A DNA stretch of 64,000 nucleotides from an uncultured Prevotella sp. (lineage in GTDB: Bacteria; Bacteroidota; Bacteroidia; Bacteroidales; Bacteroidaceae): contig CAMJDL010000010.1 in assembly GCA_946404405.1 (NCBI GenBank), forward strand, positions 1 through 64,000, read 5' to 3'. The translations under genes were made by a program, and so were the position numbers. The notes below the pieces were generated by a model. It was not told the origin of the DNA. It did not search any database and worked only from the letters and a program-made list of their open reading frames with translations. Below are positions 25,562 through 34,667 of the stretch, one piece after another (within the stretch, counting starts at the first letter, position 1; each line of letters opens with the position of its first letter).

Positions 25562-25569
25562 TACCTTTG
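25562..25569 (+). promoter_or_regulatory. -7 box of the ATP-grasp gene promoter
   Basis: TACCTTTG, 16 bp before the start codon at 25586. The upstream region is a T run, so the -33 element is unclear. Confidence 0.6.
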
Positions 25570-25585
25570 CAGCATCTAAACGAAC

Positions 25586-26581
25586 ATGCTTATGAGTAGT
25601 CTTTCGTATAAAGCAAAGATGCGCCTATGGTCTATCTTGCACCCCATCAGGTCACTGAAGGCGTTATATTTCATCCATTTCATTGAGAAGACTGACAAAT
25701 GGAAAGAGTTGATTGACAATAAACCGAAGGAGGCAATCGAGATGAAGTGGAACAGATTTTATAGGAAGAAATTTCCATGGAAGAATCCCCGGACGCTGAA
25801 TGAAAAAGTCACGTGGATGGAGGTGATGACCGATACTTCGAAATGGACAGAATATACAGATAAGTATGAAGTGCGGAAACATATCGAGGAGCTCGGGCTG
25901 AAAGACATTCTTACGGAGTGTTATGGCGTCTGGGACCGTGTGGAAGATATAGACTTTGACAAGCTGCCTGATAAGTTTGTCCTAAAATGTACGCATGATT
26001 GTGGCAGTACCGTGATAGTCCGTGACAAGAGCAAGATGAACAAAAAGGAGATTCTTGATTTCTTAGACAAGCACGTTTCCGTCAGGTATGGCTATGCATC
26101 CTGTGAACCTCATTATACAGCCATCAAGCCGCGCATCATGGCAGAAAGTCTGATAGAGATGGATAATAGTGAGGAGTTCTCGTCAGAAACAACTGTTGAC
26201 CACAAGATCAGATGTGTTGACGGCAAGGCACAGTATGACATGGTGTGCTATGACCGCAGTTTGGAAAGTGGTAGCGGTGGCAGTAAGACAGTCTATGACC
26301 TGTATGATATTCATACATGGCAGCCCATGCGACAATATCTGTCCGATCCTGGGGTGCAGTACAAGAATGTGCCGCGACCGAAGAATCTGGAGAAGATGAT
26401 TGAGATTGCCGAGAAGATTGCTCAGGGATTCCCCCAAGTGAGAGTGGATCTTTATAATGTCAAAGGAAAAATTTATTTTGGTGAAATGACGTTCTATGCC
26501 TTTTCAGGTATGAACAATCATTTTACCATGGAATTCCAAAGGATGATTGGCGACAGAATCCACCTGCCTGAAGTGAGGTAG
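25586..26581 (+). CDS. TupA-like ATP-grasp protein
   Basis: A 331-residue protein of the TupA-like ATP-grasp family found in polysaccharide and teichuronopeptide loci, thought to form an amide or peptide-like bond to a sugar or polymer with ATP. Supporting stretches are FYRKKFPWKNPRTLNEKVTW (about 53-72), DKYEVRKHIEELGL (about 92-105), KLPDKFVLKCTHDCGSTVIV (about 128-147, nucleotide-binding strand), and the C-terminal VRVDLYNVKGKIYFGEMTFY with Asp and Glu as Mg ligands. The first Met (MLMSS) may not be the start; Met3 is also possible. The gene has its own promoter and is convergent with the last gene of the large operon, 1 bp between stops. Confidence 0.82.
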   Translation: MLMSSLSYKAKMRLWSILHPIRSLKALYFIHFIEKTDKWKELIDNKPKEAIEMKWNRFYRKKFPWKNPRTLNEKVTWMEVMTDTSKWTEYTDKYEVRKHIEELGLKDILTECYGVWDRVEDIDFDKLPDKFVLKCTHDCGSTVIVRDKSKMNKKEILDFLDKHVSVRYGYASCEPHYTAIKPRIMAESLIEMDNSEEFSSETTVDHKIRCVDGKAQYDMVCYDRSLESGSGGSKTVYDLYDIHTWQPMRQYLSDPGVQYKNVPRPKNLEKMIEIAEKIAQGFPQVRVDLYNVKGKIYFGEMTFYAFSGMNNHFTMEFQRMIGDRIHLPEVR

Positions 26582-26582
26582 T

Positions 26583-27617
26583 TTATGCCCACCCTTTTTT
26601 AGCGATTATACTACAGATAGATAGCATTATCTTGACAGGCAGATGACTTAATATGAAGAATGCAAGATTCAGGAATCTGTACCGCCTGAACTTCAATATT
26701 TCGAAGAAAGTGTTTGGGTGTAGTATAACATGATGTAGTCGGTGTTGGTCATCAGCAATGGGAGGTGTAATCTGGTGACGGTGTTTTAAGTATGCACAAA
26801 CTATATTTAATTTATGCTTCATGAGTTTGGTACAATGTACGTCATAGTAATCCTTCTTAGTAAGTTTCTTGGCATTACAGGTAACATATTCAATGATATT
26901 GAAACCGGTTTCCATTTCTTTTGCAGGAATAATCTGACGTGATTGTCTGGAGGTGATGGAATTATATCGTACTAAGTAATTGTAAGTAATATCGGAAAGA
27001 AATACTACGCGGAGAGCAAAAGGATAAAAATCAGTGAAGAACACGAGATCTTCAATTTTTCTGAAGTGAAAACGCAAATGGTTGTCCCTAATGAATTGTG
27101 AAAGGAACAAAATATTCCATGAAGTAATGTTGACATGCATCTTAACGTCTTGACAAACATAGTGCTGGAATTCTCCAGATTTCAGGAATTTCTTATTAGG
27201 CAACTGTCCACCAGTTTTGCAATTATTACCAGATGAATCAACATACCGAAAAGAACCGTATGTGACTTGACTCTGTGTTTCTTCTGCCGCTGTATATAAT
27301 AATTCAATGGCGTTAGGCTCTATATAATCATCAGAATCCAGGAAGTATATGTACTTGCCATTAGTGTGTTCAATAATAGTGTTACGACATTCTGATATAC
27401 CCTTGTTTTCTGTGTGATGTATGATGTTGATTTGATTGCCACGTGGATGTGTACGCTGTAATTGCTCTAGAAGGTATATCGATTTATCGGTACCACAATC
27501 GTCCACGGCTATAATTTCAAGGTTTTCATAGGTTTGACATAACACACTTTCTATGCATGTTGTCACATACTCTTCAACTTGATAGATTGGTATGCCAATG
27601 GTAATCTTGTCATTCAT
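26583..27617 (-). CDS. GT2 family glycosyltransferase, distal gene of the polysaccharide operon
   Basis: A 344-residue GT-A enzyme: ITIGIPIYQVEEYVTTCIES, LEIIAVDDCGTDKS, NKGISECRN and YFLDSDDYIEPNA (DxD near 90). The C-terminus FFEILKFRRYRFLNLAFFILSHLP matches the 7786 paralogue's basic-hydrophobic tail, which may hold the enzyme to the membrane. It is 38 bp downstream of a GT4 gene and is the last gene on this strand before the ATP-grasp gene, so it probably ends the long operon that begins near 41017. Confidence 0.86.
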   Translation of the reverse strand: MNDKITIGIPIYQVEEYVTTCIESVLCQTYENLEIIAVDDCGTDKSIYLLEQLQRTHPRGNQINIIHHTENKGISECRNTIIEHTNGKYIYFLDSDDYIEPNAIELLYTAAEETQSQVTYGSFRYVDSSGNNCKTGGQLPNKKFLKSGEFQHYVCQDVKMHVNITSWNILFLSQFIRDNHLRFHFRKIEDLVFFTDFYPFALRVVFLSDITYNYLVRYNSITSRQSRQIIPAKEMETGFNIIEYVTCNAKKLTKKDYYDVHCTKLMKHKLNIVCAYLKHRHQITPPIADDQHRLHHVILHPNTFFEILKFRRYRFLNLAFFILSHLPVKIMLSICSIIAKKGWA

Positions 27618-27655
27618 AATAGTTGAATTATTTATTAGTTGAGTTTAGTACTATA

Positions 27656-28825
27656 TTATTCAATAGCTTTGAAAAAATTCCTAGCATAAGTAGTCTTGTC
27701 GAAAAGTTTGGCACGCTCAAGGGCTCCCATTGCCATTTCTTTTCGTTTTTCAGGATGTTCATAGAGGTCAAGAATAGCAGCAACGAGATTGTTGACGATA
27801 TTATTCCTGTCAACAATAGTGGCAAATCCCTCGCAAATTTCAGGGATGCCGCCACTTCGAGTTGTTATAAGTGGCAAACCCGCAGCCATTGCCTCAACAA
27901 TTGTCAGCCCGAAGGGCTCCTCCCACATGGAAGGAAGAACTGCTATATTGGCAAGGTTCAAATAGGAAGGCATTTGACTATATGGAACGAAGCCAGTGAA
28001 GACAATCCGATCTTCAATCTTCTTGGCTTTTTCTTTTAATGAGCGAACAAACTCATCTTCGTTAGTTGCATTTGCAAAAAAGGTACTGCCAATAATCATC
28101 AGTTTGATTTTGGGCTTGTTTTGGAGTTTCAGCAAAGCATCAATCAGTTCGGACACTCCTTTGTCTTTGTTGACCCGGCCACTATAAACAATGACGAAGT
28201 CCTCCTCAGACAAACCGACTTCTGACCGACTTGTATTCTTATCCTTCCTCGAAGAAAACGCCTTTGTGTCTATGCCGTTATAAAGTGTCTGTATCTTGTT
28301 GTCGTGCCGAATCGTGGCAACTCTTTCTCCAATGTAGTTAGAACAGGTCAATATCTTTCTGAGATTATTTAAAATATTAATGTTGTTTTTTGTTGTAGAG
28401 TTAAGAAGATCGTTACCGAGGCGTAAGACTAAATTCTTGTGGCCTCGTTGAGACAATTTGCAGACGTAACCAGGGCAATTGTCTAAATAAATACAATCAT
28501 AGTTTTGATTCTTTAGATGTGAATAAACTTTTTCGAAATAGTATTCTATAAAATAGTTGTAGTATTCACCCGAATGGAGATATCCATATATCCTTCGGGC
28601 TAATCTGGCCTTGAAACTGTTGACATCAATAAAGACATAATGGTTCATAGTAGAAGAAACAGCAGGATGCATGGAGGCCTCCTTGTTCCATGGACTATAT
28701 ACAGTGATGTCGTGGAATTTCATCCGATTATTATACTCTAGAAGAAAGTCGATTTTATTCTCTACAGCTCCTCCCTGTACGGCGGGAATGGGCAACATAC
28801 CACATGTTAAAATAGCTATTTTCAT
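27656..28825 (-). CDS. GT4 family glycosyltransferase
   Basis: A 389-residue GT-B enzyme. MKIAILTCGMLPIPAVQGGAVEN opens the acceptor domain with the Gly-rich loop. VIVYSGRVNKDKGVSELIDAL (about 211-231) starts the donor domain, and MWEEPFGLTIVEAMAAGLPLI carries the EX7E glutamates. It resembles LPS/capsule GT4s using UDP-glucose or GDP-mannose, but the donor cannot be read from sequence. It lies 8 bp downstream of the DUF6625 gene in the operon. Confidence 0.88.
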   Translation of the reverse strand: MKIAILTCGMLPIPAVQGGAVENKIDFLLEYNNRMKFHDITVYSPWNKEASMHPAVSSTMNHYVFIDVNSFKARLARRIYGYLHSGEYYNYFIEYYFEKVYSHLKNQNYDCIYLDNCPGYVCKLSQRGHKNLVLRLGNDLLNSTTKNNINILNNLRKILTCSNYIGERVATIRHDNKIQTLYNGIDTKAFSSRKDKNTSRSEVGLSEEDFVIVYSGRVNKDKGVSELIDALLKLQNKPKIKLMIIGSTFFANATNEDEFVRSLKEKAKKIEDRIVFTGFVPYSQMPSYLNLANIAVLPSMWEEPFGLTIVEAMAAGLPLITTRSGGIPEICEGFATIVDRNNIVNNLVAAILDLYEHPEKRKEMAMGALERAKLFDKTTYARNFFKAIE

Positions 28826-28833
28826 AGTTTTTA

Positions 28834-29757
28834 TTATTTGTTCTTACTTAACCTTAATTTCCAAATAATGCGGTCCTTCCACTGGTAATACTTTGTCATC
28901 AATGAGCGGTTGCGGCAGAGCCAGCGGAGGTGGAGACTGACGAAATGTTTCGGATAGTCAATGATGGCATTAGGGGTTACTAAAAAGTGGCTATAGTCGG
29001 TGACCTTGTCCTTCATGAATCCCCGATGCTGGAAATGCGCATAAAGCGACTCTTTCTTCTCTAATTGCCCATTATTGAACCGCAACATATATAGTTTATT
29101 ATCAACGTGTTCGAAGATAACTTGTTCCCATCCTCTAGTAAGACTATTGAAATGATACGACTGTTTAGGTTTAGAGGCATTGTCAAATGGCCATTCCAAC
29201 CAACAATCTTTTGGACGGCAGTCGCGCCACTTGTCGCTACATCCTTTGTAACGGAATTCGTCGAAGAATGTTATCTTAGCTGTTGTGAATGCTTCTTTGT
29301 AACTTTGATAGCCATCTACTTGTCGCATGAAATAGGTGTTGGCATCCACATCGTTGCGCAGAAGGGTTAGATGTCCCCATCCCAATAAGAACTTGTGCGA
29401 TAGAACAGCGTCTGTGAGAAAGTTACGGATGTCGCCATATACTAAGTCGAGGTCTCCAAATCCCCAAAAGTCATATCCTTTGATGTATTCTTGTAGAATA
29501 TATCCGTATGCTTGTTTGTACTCGCATAGTTTGTAGGGACGGTCGAGAATAATAGGGAATTCAAAAGACTTTTGTACTATTTGTTTGAAGTCGCAGAATT
29601 TCATTCTATACACGATGATATTCTTGGCAGGTTCGACATCCGCATCCGTAAAGAACATGAAATCCACAGAGGGGTTCTGCAACGCAGAAGCCCTCCACAT
29701 ATTATACTGTGTGGGTAATGTACCGAAATACGGAAATATTATGACGATGGATTTCAT
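28834..29757 (-). CDS. DUF6625 family glycosyltransferase-like protein
   Basis: A 307-residue protein of the DUF6625 type found in capsule and O-antigen clusters. MKSIVIIFPYFGTLPTQYNMW and DFMFFTDAD in the first 40 residues resemble a nucleotide-sugar-binding Rossmann half. YDFWGFGDLDLVYGDIRNF (about 94-112) is the most conserved block and contains a DxD. W/H-rich segments follow (WGHLTLLRNDVD). This suggests a GT-A-like transferase, but no member's activity is known to me. Its start overlaps the stop of the flippase gene by 4 bp (29754-29757), so it is coupled to it. Confidence 0.75.
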   Translation of the reverse strand: MKSIVIIFPYFGTLPTQYNMWRASALQNPSVDFMFFTDADVEPAKNIIVYRMKFCDFKQIVQKSFEFPIILDRPYKLCEYKQAYGYILQEYIKGYDFWGFGDLDLVYGDIRNFLTDAVLSHKFLLGWGHLTLLRNDVDANTYFMRQVDGYQSYKEAFTTAKITFFDEFRYKGCSDKWRDCRPKDCWLEWPFDNASKPKQSYHFNSLTRGWEQVIFEHVDNKLYMLRFNNGQLEKKESLYAHFQHRGFMKDKVTDYSHFLVTPNAIIDYPKHFVSLHLRWLCRNRSLMTKYYQWKDRIIWKLRLSKNK

Positions 29758-31316
29758 ATTTTATTGAATAATGATAAACATTGGATTTTCTCGTATATCG
29801 CAGGTTTGCGTGCAACAAAGTATTTCATGCCTGTTGTGAATTGAAATAATAGAATGAAATAGACACCAAGAAGGGGAATGTAAATCGCTAATCCATAGAG
29901 TGCAAGAGACAAGACAGTATCAGAATGACTGTCGATAACAGTATACTTAAGCCACAGTGTAATTAGAGACAATAATGTAAATAGAATGTAGTAAGGAATC
30001 ATGCCTCGCCAATATTCCCACACACTTTTATGGAAACCTTGGGTAAATAGATAGTAGGGCTTCCATAGAAAACTAATCAAAGAGAAACTGATGATCTTGC
30101 CCAATAAAATGCCTATAATGCCATAAAAAGGTGCAAGTAGTAATGTGACAGTAATGTTGATGAGTAACTCAGCCCAATTAGCCCATACATCAGAGTATAA
30201 ACCAGAGGCTCCTAAAAAAATATAGACAGCAGCTGGTTGTAACCGAACAAATAGATTGATGATTAATAAGTATACAATTATTTCCTCCATTTGATACTGA
30301 TGCCCTAGCCAGCATCCAATGAAGGGTTGGAGAAATAAGAGAAGGGAGAAGATAATCATACCTAATATGAAGAAACGGGCGGCAGTCATCTCCCAATAGA
30401 CTTTCATAATATTTTTTTTATTCCCTTCAGCCATCAAGTTGCCAACACCAGCACTCAAACCGTCAGATAATATATTGACTAAGTAGAGAAACTTATTAAC
30501 GATCATAGTGTAGTTGCCATAAAAGGCAACTTTAATGACCGAGACGAATGCTCCAACCAGTATTTCGTCGCTTTTGTATAGAATGAAATCCTTAATTTTC
30601 TGAACAAAAATCTGACGTGTTTTTTTCAAGACTTCAGGATATGTTTTGAGATTAGCTTTCCCTTCCTTGAGATTGATGTTGAGCCATGGATATAGTTGCT
30701 TGATACGATAATTGAAAACAATGATGCCGATAATAGTGAAGATAAGACCAACAACCACCCATAACCACAGATTCCGATAATAATATGCTAATAAAATCTG
30801 GACAAGACTTTGTACGATGCCAATGGTTTGGAAATAGGCATTGACAAGATACTGCTTCTGGTGGGCACCAACTAACAACTGTTTATAATTGAAAAGGTAT
30901 CCTGCAACAGATGATGCGAGAAATGAATAGAAAGCGAAATATACCAATGGAAGTCCAGTGCCTAGATTGTTGAACCACCATGGGAAAAAGATGCTGACAA
31001 TAAGGCCACCGCCAAGTATGACTAAACCGATACAGCGATACAGGAAGGCCAGCATTGACATCACTTCGTTTATTTTGTCGTGGTTTTCTTCTTGTAATGG
31101 TTTGTAAAGGAAATAAACGATACTGGTACCGATACCCAGTTCGGCAACACTGAGGAAACTCATAATATTCATGAGCATGCCTGTCAAACCGATGAACTCG
31201 GCTCCAAGGCAGTCTAGGAATATTTTGCGGGAGAAGAAGGCAAGAAACAAGGAGAGAACATAAAACAACATGCCCACCTTGATGTTCATCACACTTCTAT
31301 GTACCCGCTCACTCAT
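29754..31316 (-). CDS. Wzx-type polysaccharide flippase
   Basis: A 520-residue membrane protein with about 14 hydrophobic helices, predicted to flip undecaprenyl-linked repeat units from the inner to the outer face of the inner membrane. The N-terminus KVGMLFYVLSLFLAFFSRKIFLDCLGAEFIGLTG is the usual first helix pair of the MATE-like polysaccharide exporter family. It lies inside the operon with a Wzy-type polymerase and a co-polymerase, which completes a Wzx/Wzy set. The leader contains a heptamer array (31325-31352). Confidence 0.87.
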   Translation of the reverse strand: MSERVHRSVMNIKVGMLFYVLSLFLAFFSRKIFLDCLGAEFIGLTGMLMNIMSFLSVAELGIGTSIVYFLYKPLQEENHDKINEVMSMLAFLYRCIGLVILGGGLIVSIFFPWWFNNLGTGLPLVYFAFYSFLASSVAGYLFNYKQLLVGAHQKQYLVNAYFQTIGIVQSLVQILLAYYYRNLWLWVVVGLIFTIIGIIVFNYRIKQLYPWLNINLKEGKANLKTYPEVLKKTRQIFVQKIKDFILYKSDEILVGAFVSVIKVAFYGNYTMIVNKFLYLVNILSDGLSAGVGNLMAEGNKKNIMKVYWEMTAARFFILGMIIFSLLLFLQPFIGCWLGHQYQMEEIIVYLLIINLFVRLQPAAVYIFLGASGLYSDVWANWAELLINITVTLLLAPFYGIIGILLGKIISFSLISFLWKPYYLFTQGFHKSVWEYWRGMIPYYILFTLLSLITLWLKYTVIDSHSDTVLSLALYGLAIYIPLLGVYFILLFQFTTGMKYFVARKPAIYEKIQCLSLFNKI

Positions 31317-31324
31317 TTAAATCA

Positions 31325-31352
31325 AATTGAAAATTAATAATTGACAATTGAA
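31325..31352 (-). repeat. Heptamer array between the GT2 and flippase genes, four units
   Basis: The plus-strand units are AATTGAA, AATTAAT, AATTGAC and AATTGAA. They fill most of the 38-bp gap between two cotranscribed genes. Confidence 0.82.
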
Positions 31353-31354
31353 AA

Positions 31355-32563
31355 TCACTTATCGTGTGATGTATGAATGAAGTCTGTGTTCTTATGATCA
31401 ATCTTTAAGATGTTCATGACCATTTTCCATACGAGTTTGGGAAGAGATAATAGCTTCCCAAATACGGAATGACTGCGCAGTTGCTTAGGGGTTGCAACGT
31501 AAAGGGTAATGCAAATAGCAAGGAATAGACACCACCACTTAATATACCATGATAGCGAAAAGATTAGTGAAAATGCTGTCATGACAAAGGACATTCCAAA
31601 TGCACCCACTACTAACATAGAGCGTGGTATTAATGCTTGTTGTATTGTTTTGTCAATGAAATCTATATTACCAGTTTTGATAGCTGTGGGAATATAGGGG
31701 AGTAAACTAATGAGACTTTGTATCTGAGCCGTCATCCAGCGAAGACGCTGCTTTTGGAAATTATCCTTGTTCGATACTTTTTCGTCAAAGACGTGGATAT
31801 CCGGTTCGTAATGGATATAGACCTTTTGTTTGAGCAAAAGTGCTTCCATTTCACGGTCTTCACCTGCAGTTGTAAGTTTATAGACGTTTTCCTTGAATAG
31901 TTTGAAATCAAAGCACATGCCAGAGCCAATGAGGGCTGACGACAAACCGATACGGTTATGGGCCTTGCGGAAAATCGTATTGTTGATTTCCTCGCTGACA
32001 CCGTCGAGTACGGCGATGTCGTTATCTTTGTTCTTGGCGCAACGGTGACATTGGATGGCTTTGTAACCATGAGCACAAGAATCATTCAGCTTCTGCAAGA
32101 AATCAGAGTTGACCACGTTATCGGCATCCATAATGATGATGTAATCATAGTCTTCCTTAATCTGGTCCATGGCATATTGCATGGCTTTGGCCTTACTGCT
32201 CTTCTCGAAAACAGGCTGAAGTAGGGTGATTGGAAGTTCACTCAAAGCCTGATTGGTTTCTGGCTTCATGTGGTCAGAAATAACAGCCACATGGAAAGAA
32301 TTGTAGGGATAATATTGACCTAAAAAGGTTCGGACAGAAGGAACAATGACACGATCTTCATTATAGGCAGGGTATAGTACCAAATAGGAAAAAAACTCTT
32401 TTTCTCGCATGGCTAACTTCTGGTCAGTCAAAAATGAAGTAAATTCATTGATGCGTTTCTTCCATAGTGTAGATACCAATGCAAAGAAAAGAATATATAA
32501 GGTTGAAGCTGCTAATAACAGCCAGATGAGAATGTCGATAATATGTAAAATGGTCCAAAGCAT
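31355..32563 (-). CDS. Membrane GT2 glycosyltransferase, processive type
   Basis: A 402-residue protein with an N-terminal helix (IDILIWLLLAASTLYILFFAL), a cytosolic GT-A domain and at least three C-terminal membrane helices, like cellulose or hyaluronan synthase relatives. Catalytic motifs are complete: YPAYNEDRVI, IIMDADNVVNSDFL (DxD), TAGEDREMEALLL (the ED of the TED-type motif) and QRLRWMTAQ (QxxRW, near 285). It may polymerise or add a sugar at the membrane. It is directly downstream of a paralogue (32570) in which two of these motifs are altered. Confidence 0.85.
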   Translation of the reverse strand: MLWTILHIIDILIWLLLAASTLYILFFALVSTLWKKRINEFTSFLTDQKLAMREKEFFSYLVLYPAYNEDRVIVPSVRTFLGQYYPYNSFHVAVISDHMKPETNQALSELPITLLQPVFEKSSKAKAMQYAMDQIKEDYDYIIIMDADNVVNSDFLQKLNDSCAHGYKAIQCHRCAKNKDNDIAVLDGVSEEINNTIFRKAHNRIGLSSALIGSGMCFDFKLFKENVYKLTTAGEDREMEALLLKQKVYIHYEPDIHVFDEKVSNKDNFQKQRLRWMTAQIQSLISLLPYIPTAIKTGNIDFIDKTIQQALIPRSMLVVGAFGMSFVMTAFSLIFSLSWYIKWWCLFLAICITLYVATPKQLRSHSVFGKLLSLPKLVWKMVMNILKIDHKNTDFIHTSHDK

Positions 32564-32569
32564 GACAGT

Positions 32570-33736
32570 TTATTGTTTAAGATTAACGGTTTCCGTGAAT
32601 TTTCTTCCTAACTTAAATTTATGCAGGACAGAACTCATTAATACAACAGGAATCTTGAAGAAGGTACTGTCCCATTTTTCGTCTACCAAATAGTTAGGAG
32701 TGGCCATCGCAAAGACGAAGAGAACGACAGCAAAGAGAATCCACCATTTTATGGCCATCGTAAAATAGATGAATGGGGTTATTAGACACATGAAAAGAAT
32801 GATGGCCATCATGACCATGCGGGAGAGGATCATCCATTGTAGCAACTTGTCTATCATGTCGTAATGGCGATGAATGATAGCAACAGGAAGATAACGGAGA
32901 TTACGTAGAATTGCTCTCCATTGTGTGATAATCCAGTTGCGATGTTGACGGTTGAATTCTTCAGCTTGACGAACCTTCTCACCATATACCATGATTTTAT
33001 CAAAATAGTCAACATAGATATGATGCCGGAGAAGCAATGCTTCCAATTCCTTATCTGCCCAATTGATTTTAGCTGCCAATATCTGTTGTTTGAACCATTC
33101 GAAATTAAACACCATGCCGGAACTTGCCATAGCGGCTGAAAGACCTACGCTGATATGACCACGACGGAAAATAGAGTTGTTAATTTCTTCGAATATAGCT
33201 GATAAGCGTGCCGACACTGTGTCACGGTTAAGTGATACTTTATGTGCCTGAATTGCTCTGGTTCCTGCAGATTCGTATGCATCGTTCATCTGTTCAAGAA
33301 ATTCGGGCTCTACAACATCGCCAGCGTCTAAAATAATAACCACATCATAAATCTTAAACTGAGGCAAGTTGTTAATGGCTAATTGCAAAGATTTGGTTCG
33401 GGAACTCTTAGCATAGTTGGGCGTCAGCAACGTGACTGGTTGCTGAGCTAAATGAAACATCGTTATTTCGTCTTCATAATCGGCAATAACCGTTACATCG
33501 AATAACCGTTGAGGATAAGTCTGTCCTAATATAGAATTTACAGTCATTTCTATGCTTTTGCCACTTTTGTGGGATGGTATGAGAACAATAAAACGGTTCT
33601 GGTTCTTCGCTTTAGGGGTCTCACTATGTCGGGCAAACATAGAGGTGAAGGCAAAGATTCCCAAATATAGCACTGTTAGTGCCACTAAGACAAATATGAT
33701 GATGTCTGTATATGTCAGTATTGTCCAAAAAACCAT
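32570..33736 (-). CDS. Membrane GT2-like protein with altered catalytic motifs
   Basis: A 388-residue tandem paralogue of the 31355 gene with the same layout: one N-terminal helix, GT-A domain, and C-terminal helices. The motif equivalents differ: IILDAGDVVEPEFL has Gly where the second Asp of DxD stands in the paralogue, and QHRNWIITQ replaces QRLRW, so the Arg of QxxRW is Asn. The acidic motif is WADKELEALLL. It is perhaps inactive and a partner or regulator of its neighbour; alternatively the alignment hides a shifted but working site. It lies 6 bp upstream of the paralogue and is in the operon. Confidence 0.75.
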   Translation of the reverse strand: MVFWTILTYTDIIIFVLVALTVLYLGIFAFTSMFARHSETPKAKNQNRFIVLIPSHKSGKSIEMTVNSILGQTYPQRLFDVTVIADYEDEITMFHLAQQPVTLLTPNYAKSSRTKSLQLAINNLPQFKIYDVVIILDAGDVVEPEFLEQMNDAYESAGTRAIQAHKVSLNRDTVSARLSAIFEEINNSIFRRGHISVGLSAAMASSGMVFNFEWFKQQILAAKINWADKELEALLLRHHIYVDYFDKIMVYGEKVRQAEEFNRQHRNWIITQWRAILRNLRYLPVAIIHRHYDMIDKLLQWMILSRMVMMAIILFMCLITPFIYFTMAIKWWILFAVVLFVFAMATPNYLVDEKWDSTFFKIPVVLMSSVLHKFKLGRKFTETVNLKQ

Positions 33737-33743
33737 GTCTGTT

Positions 33744-34667
33744 TTAGTTGAGAGTTGAGAGATGAGAGTTTAGAGAAGTGAAATCATGGATGCCTTTGAT
33801 GGTGGCTTTTGCCAAGTCTAAACGGCGTTGGAGGGTATGTTTGAGAATATCTCTGAATGCTACAAGCCCTATCAAATATATGTATGATATATAGCGAGTT
33901 GCGCTTAAGTTATTACGTCTCACAAACAACAATCGGTTGCGTGTGATATAGTAGGTCCGCAAAGGACTCTGTTGACCAGTAGACTGACTTTCCTTGTGGT
34001 ATATTGTAACGTCTGGCTCGTACCAGATGTCATAGCCAGCACGACGGATCATCATAGACCAGTCTAACTCTTCGTAATACAGGAAATAGCATTCGGGCAT
34101 CATACCTGCTTTGTCAACCACTTCGCGCTTCATCATCATGGCTGCACCATGAGCATATGGCGTCGAATGGGCCGTATTATATTGTCCTTGGTCTGGTTCT
34201 CCACAACCAATGGCTCGGTTGCGCATGGTAATATGAGAGAGTGGGGTATAGCCCGCAAATTGTATAGGGTTGTTTCCCCAAGTGAATTTGATTTTTGGAG
34301 AAACCATTCCGATTTTTGGAGAACTCTCTAACTTGTCTATTAATGGTTGGAACATCTTACATCTAACATCTTCCTTCTTACATCGAAGTATCGTGTCATT
34401 GTTGATAAAGAAGAGGTATTTGCCACGAGCTGCTTTAATTCCTAAATTATTACCACCGGCAAAACCTAAGTTCTCTTTTGAACGGATGACTTTTACTTGT
34501 GGGTATCGCTGCTGAATCATTGAGGCTTCGTCTTCTTGGGAAGCATTATCTACCACAATTACCTCTATGGATTCATCCTCTAAAGGTAATGTTTCTATCA
34601 ATTCGTAGGTGTCATTTAATCCATTAAAATTGATAGTGATAATCGATATGTTATACTCTGGAAGCAA
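33744..34667 (-). CDS. GT2 family glycosyltransferase (rhamnosyltransferase-like)
   Basis: A 307-residue GT-A enzyme of the WbbL type: ISIITINFNGLNDTYELIETL, IEVIVVDNASQEDE, ENLGFAGGNNLGIKAA, FINNDTI (DxD equivalent) and YYEELDWSMMIRRAGY (about 208-223). This layout is common in rhamnosyltransferases, but the donor is unproven. Its start overlaps the upstream polymerase gene by 17 bp. The last nine residues (NSHLSTLN region) and the stop are encoded in or beside a heptamer array (33747-33774), as if the original C-terminus had been replaced. Confidence 0.85.
   Translation of the reverse strand: MLPEYNISIITINFNGLNDTYELIETLPLEDESIEVIVVDNASQEDEASMIQQRYPQVKVIRSKENLGFAGGNNLGIKAARGKYLFFINNDTILRCKKEDVRCKMFQPLIDKLESSPKIGMVSPKIKFTWGNNPIQFAGYTPLSHITMRNRAIGCGEPDQGQYNTAHSTPYAHGAAMMMKREVVDKAGMMPECYFLYYEELDWSMMIRRAGYDIWYEPDVTIYHKESQSTGQQSPLRTYYITRNRLLFVRRNNLSATRYISYIYLIGLVAFRDILKHTLQRRLDLAKATIKGIHDFTSLNSHLSTLN
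33747..33774 (-). repeat. Heptamer array at the 3' end of the GT2 gene, four units
   Basis: The plus-strand units are GTTGAGA, GTTGAGA, GATGAGA and GTTTAGA. The stop codon (33744-33746) follows directly. The unit matches the array in the acyltransferase gene (24255-24289) in the opposite orientation. Confidence 0.85.

Noticed and set aside
34290..34323. GATTTTTGGAGAA repeated 21 bp apart in the 33744 GT2 gene
   Set aside because: It encodes SPKIGMVSPKI, a natural conserved segment of WbbL-type transferases, so it is probably not part of the 21-bp repeat family.
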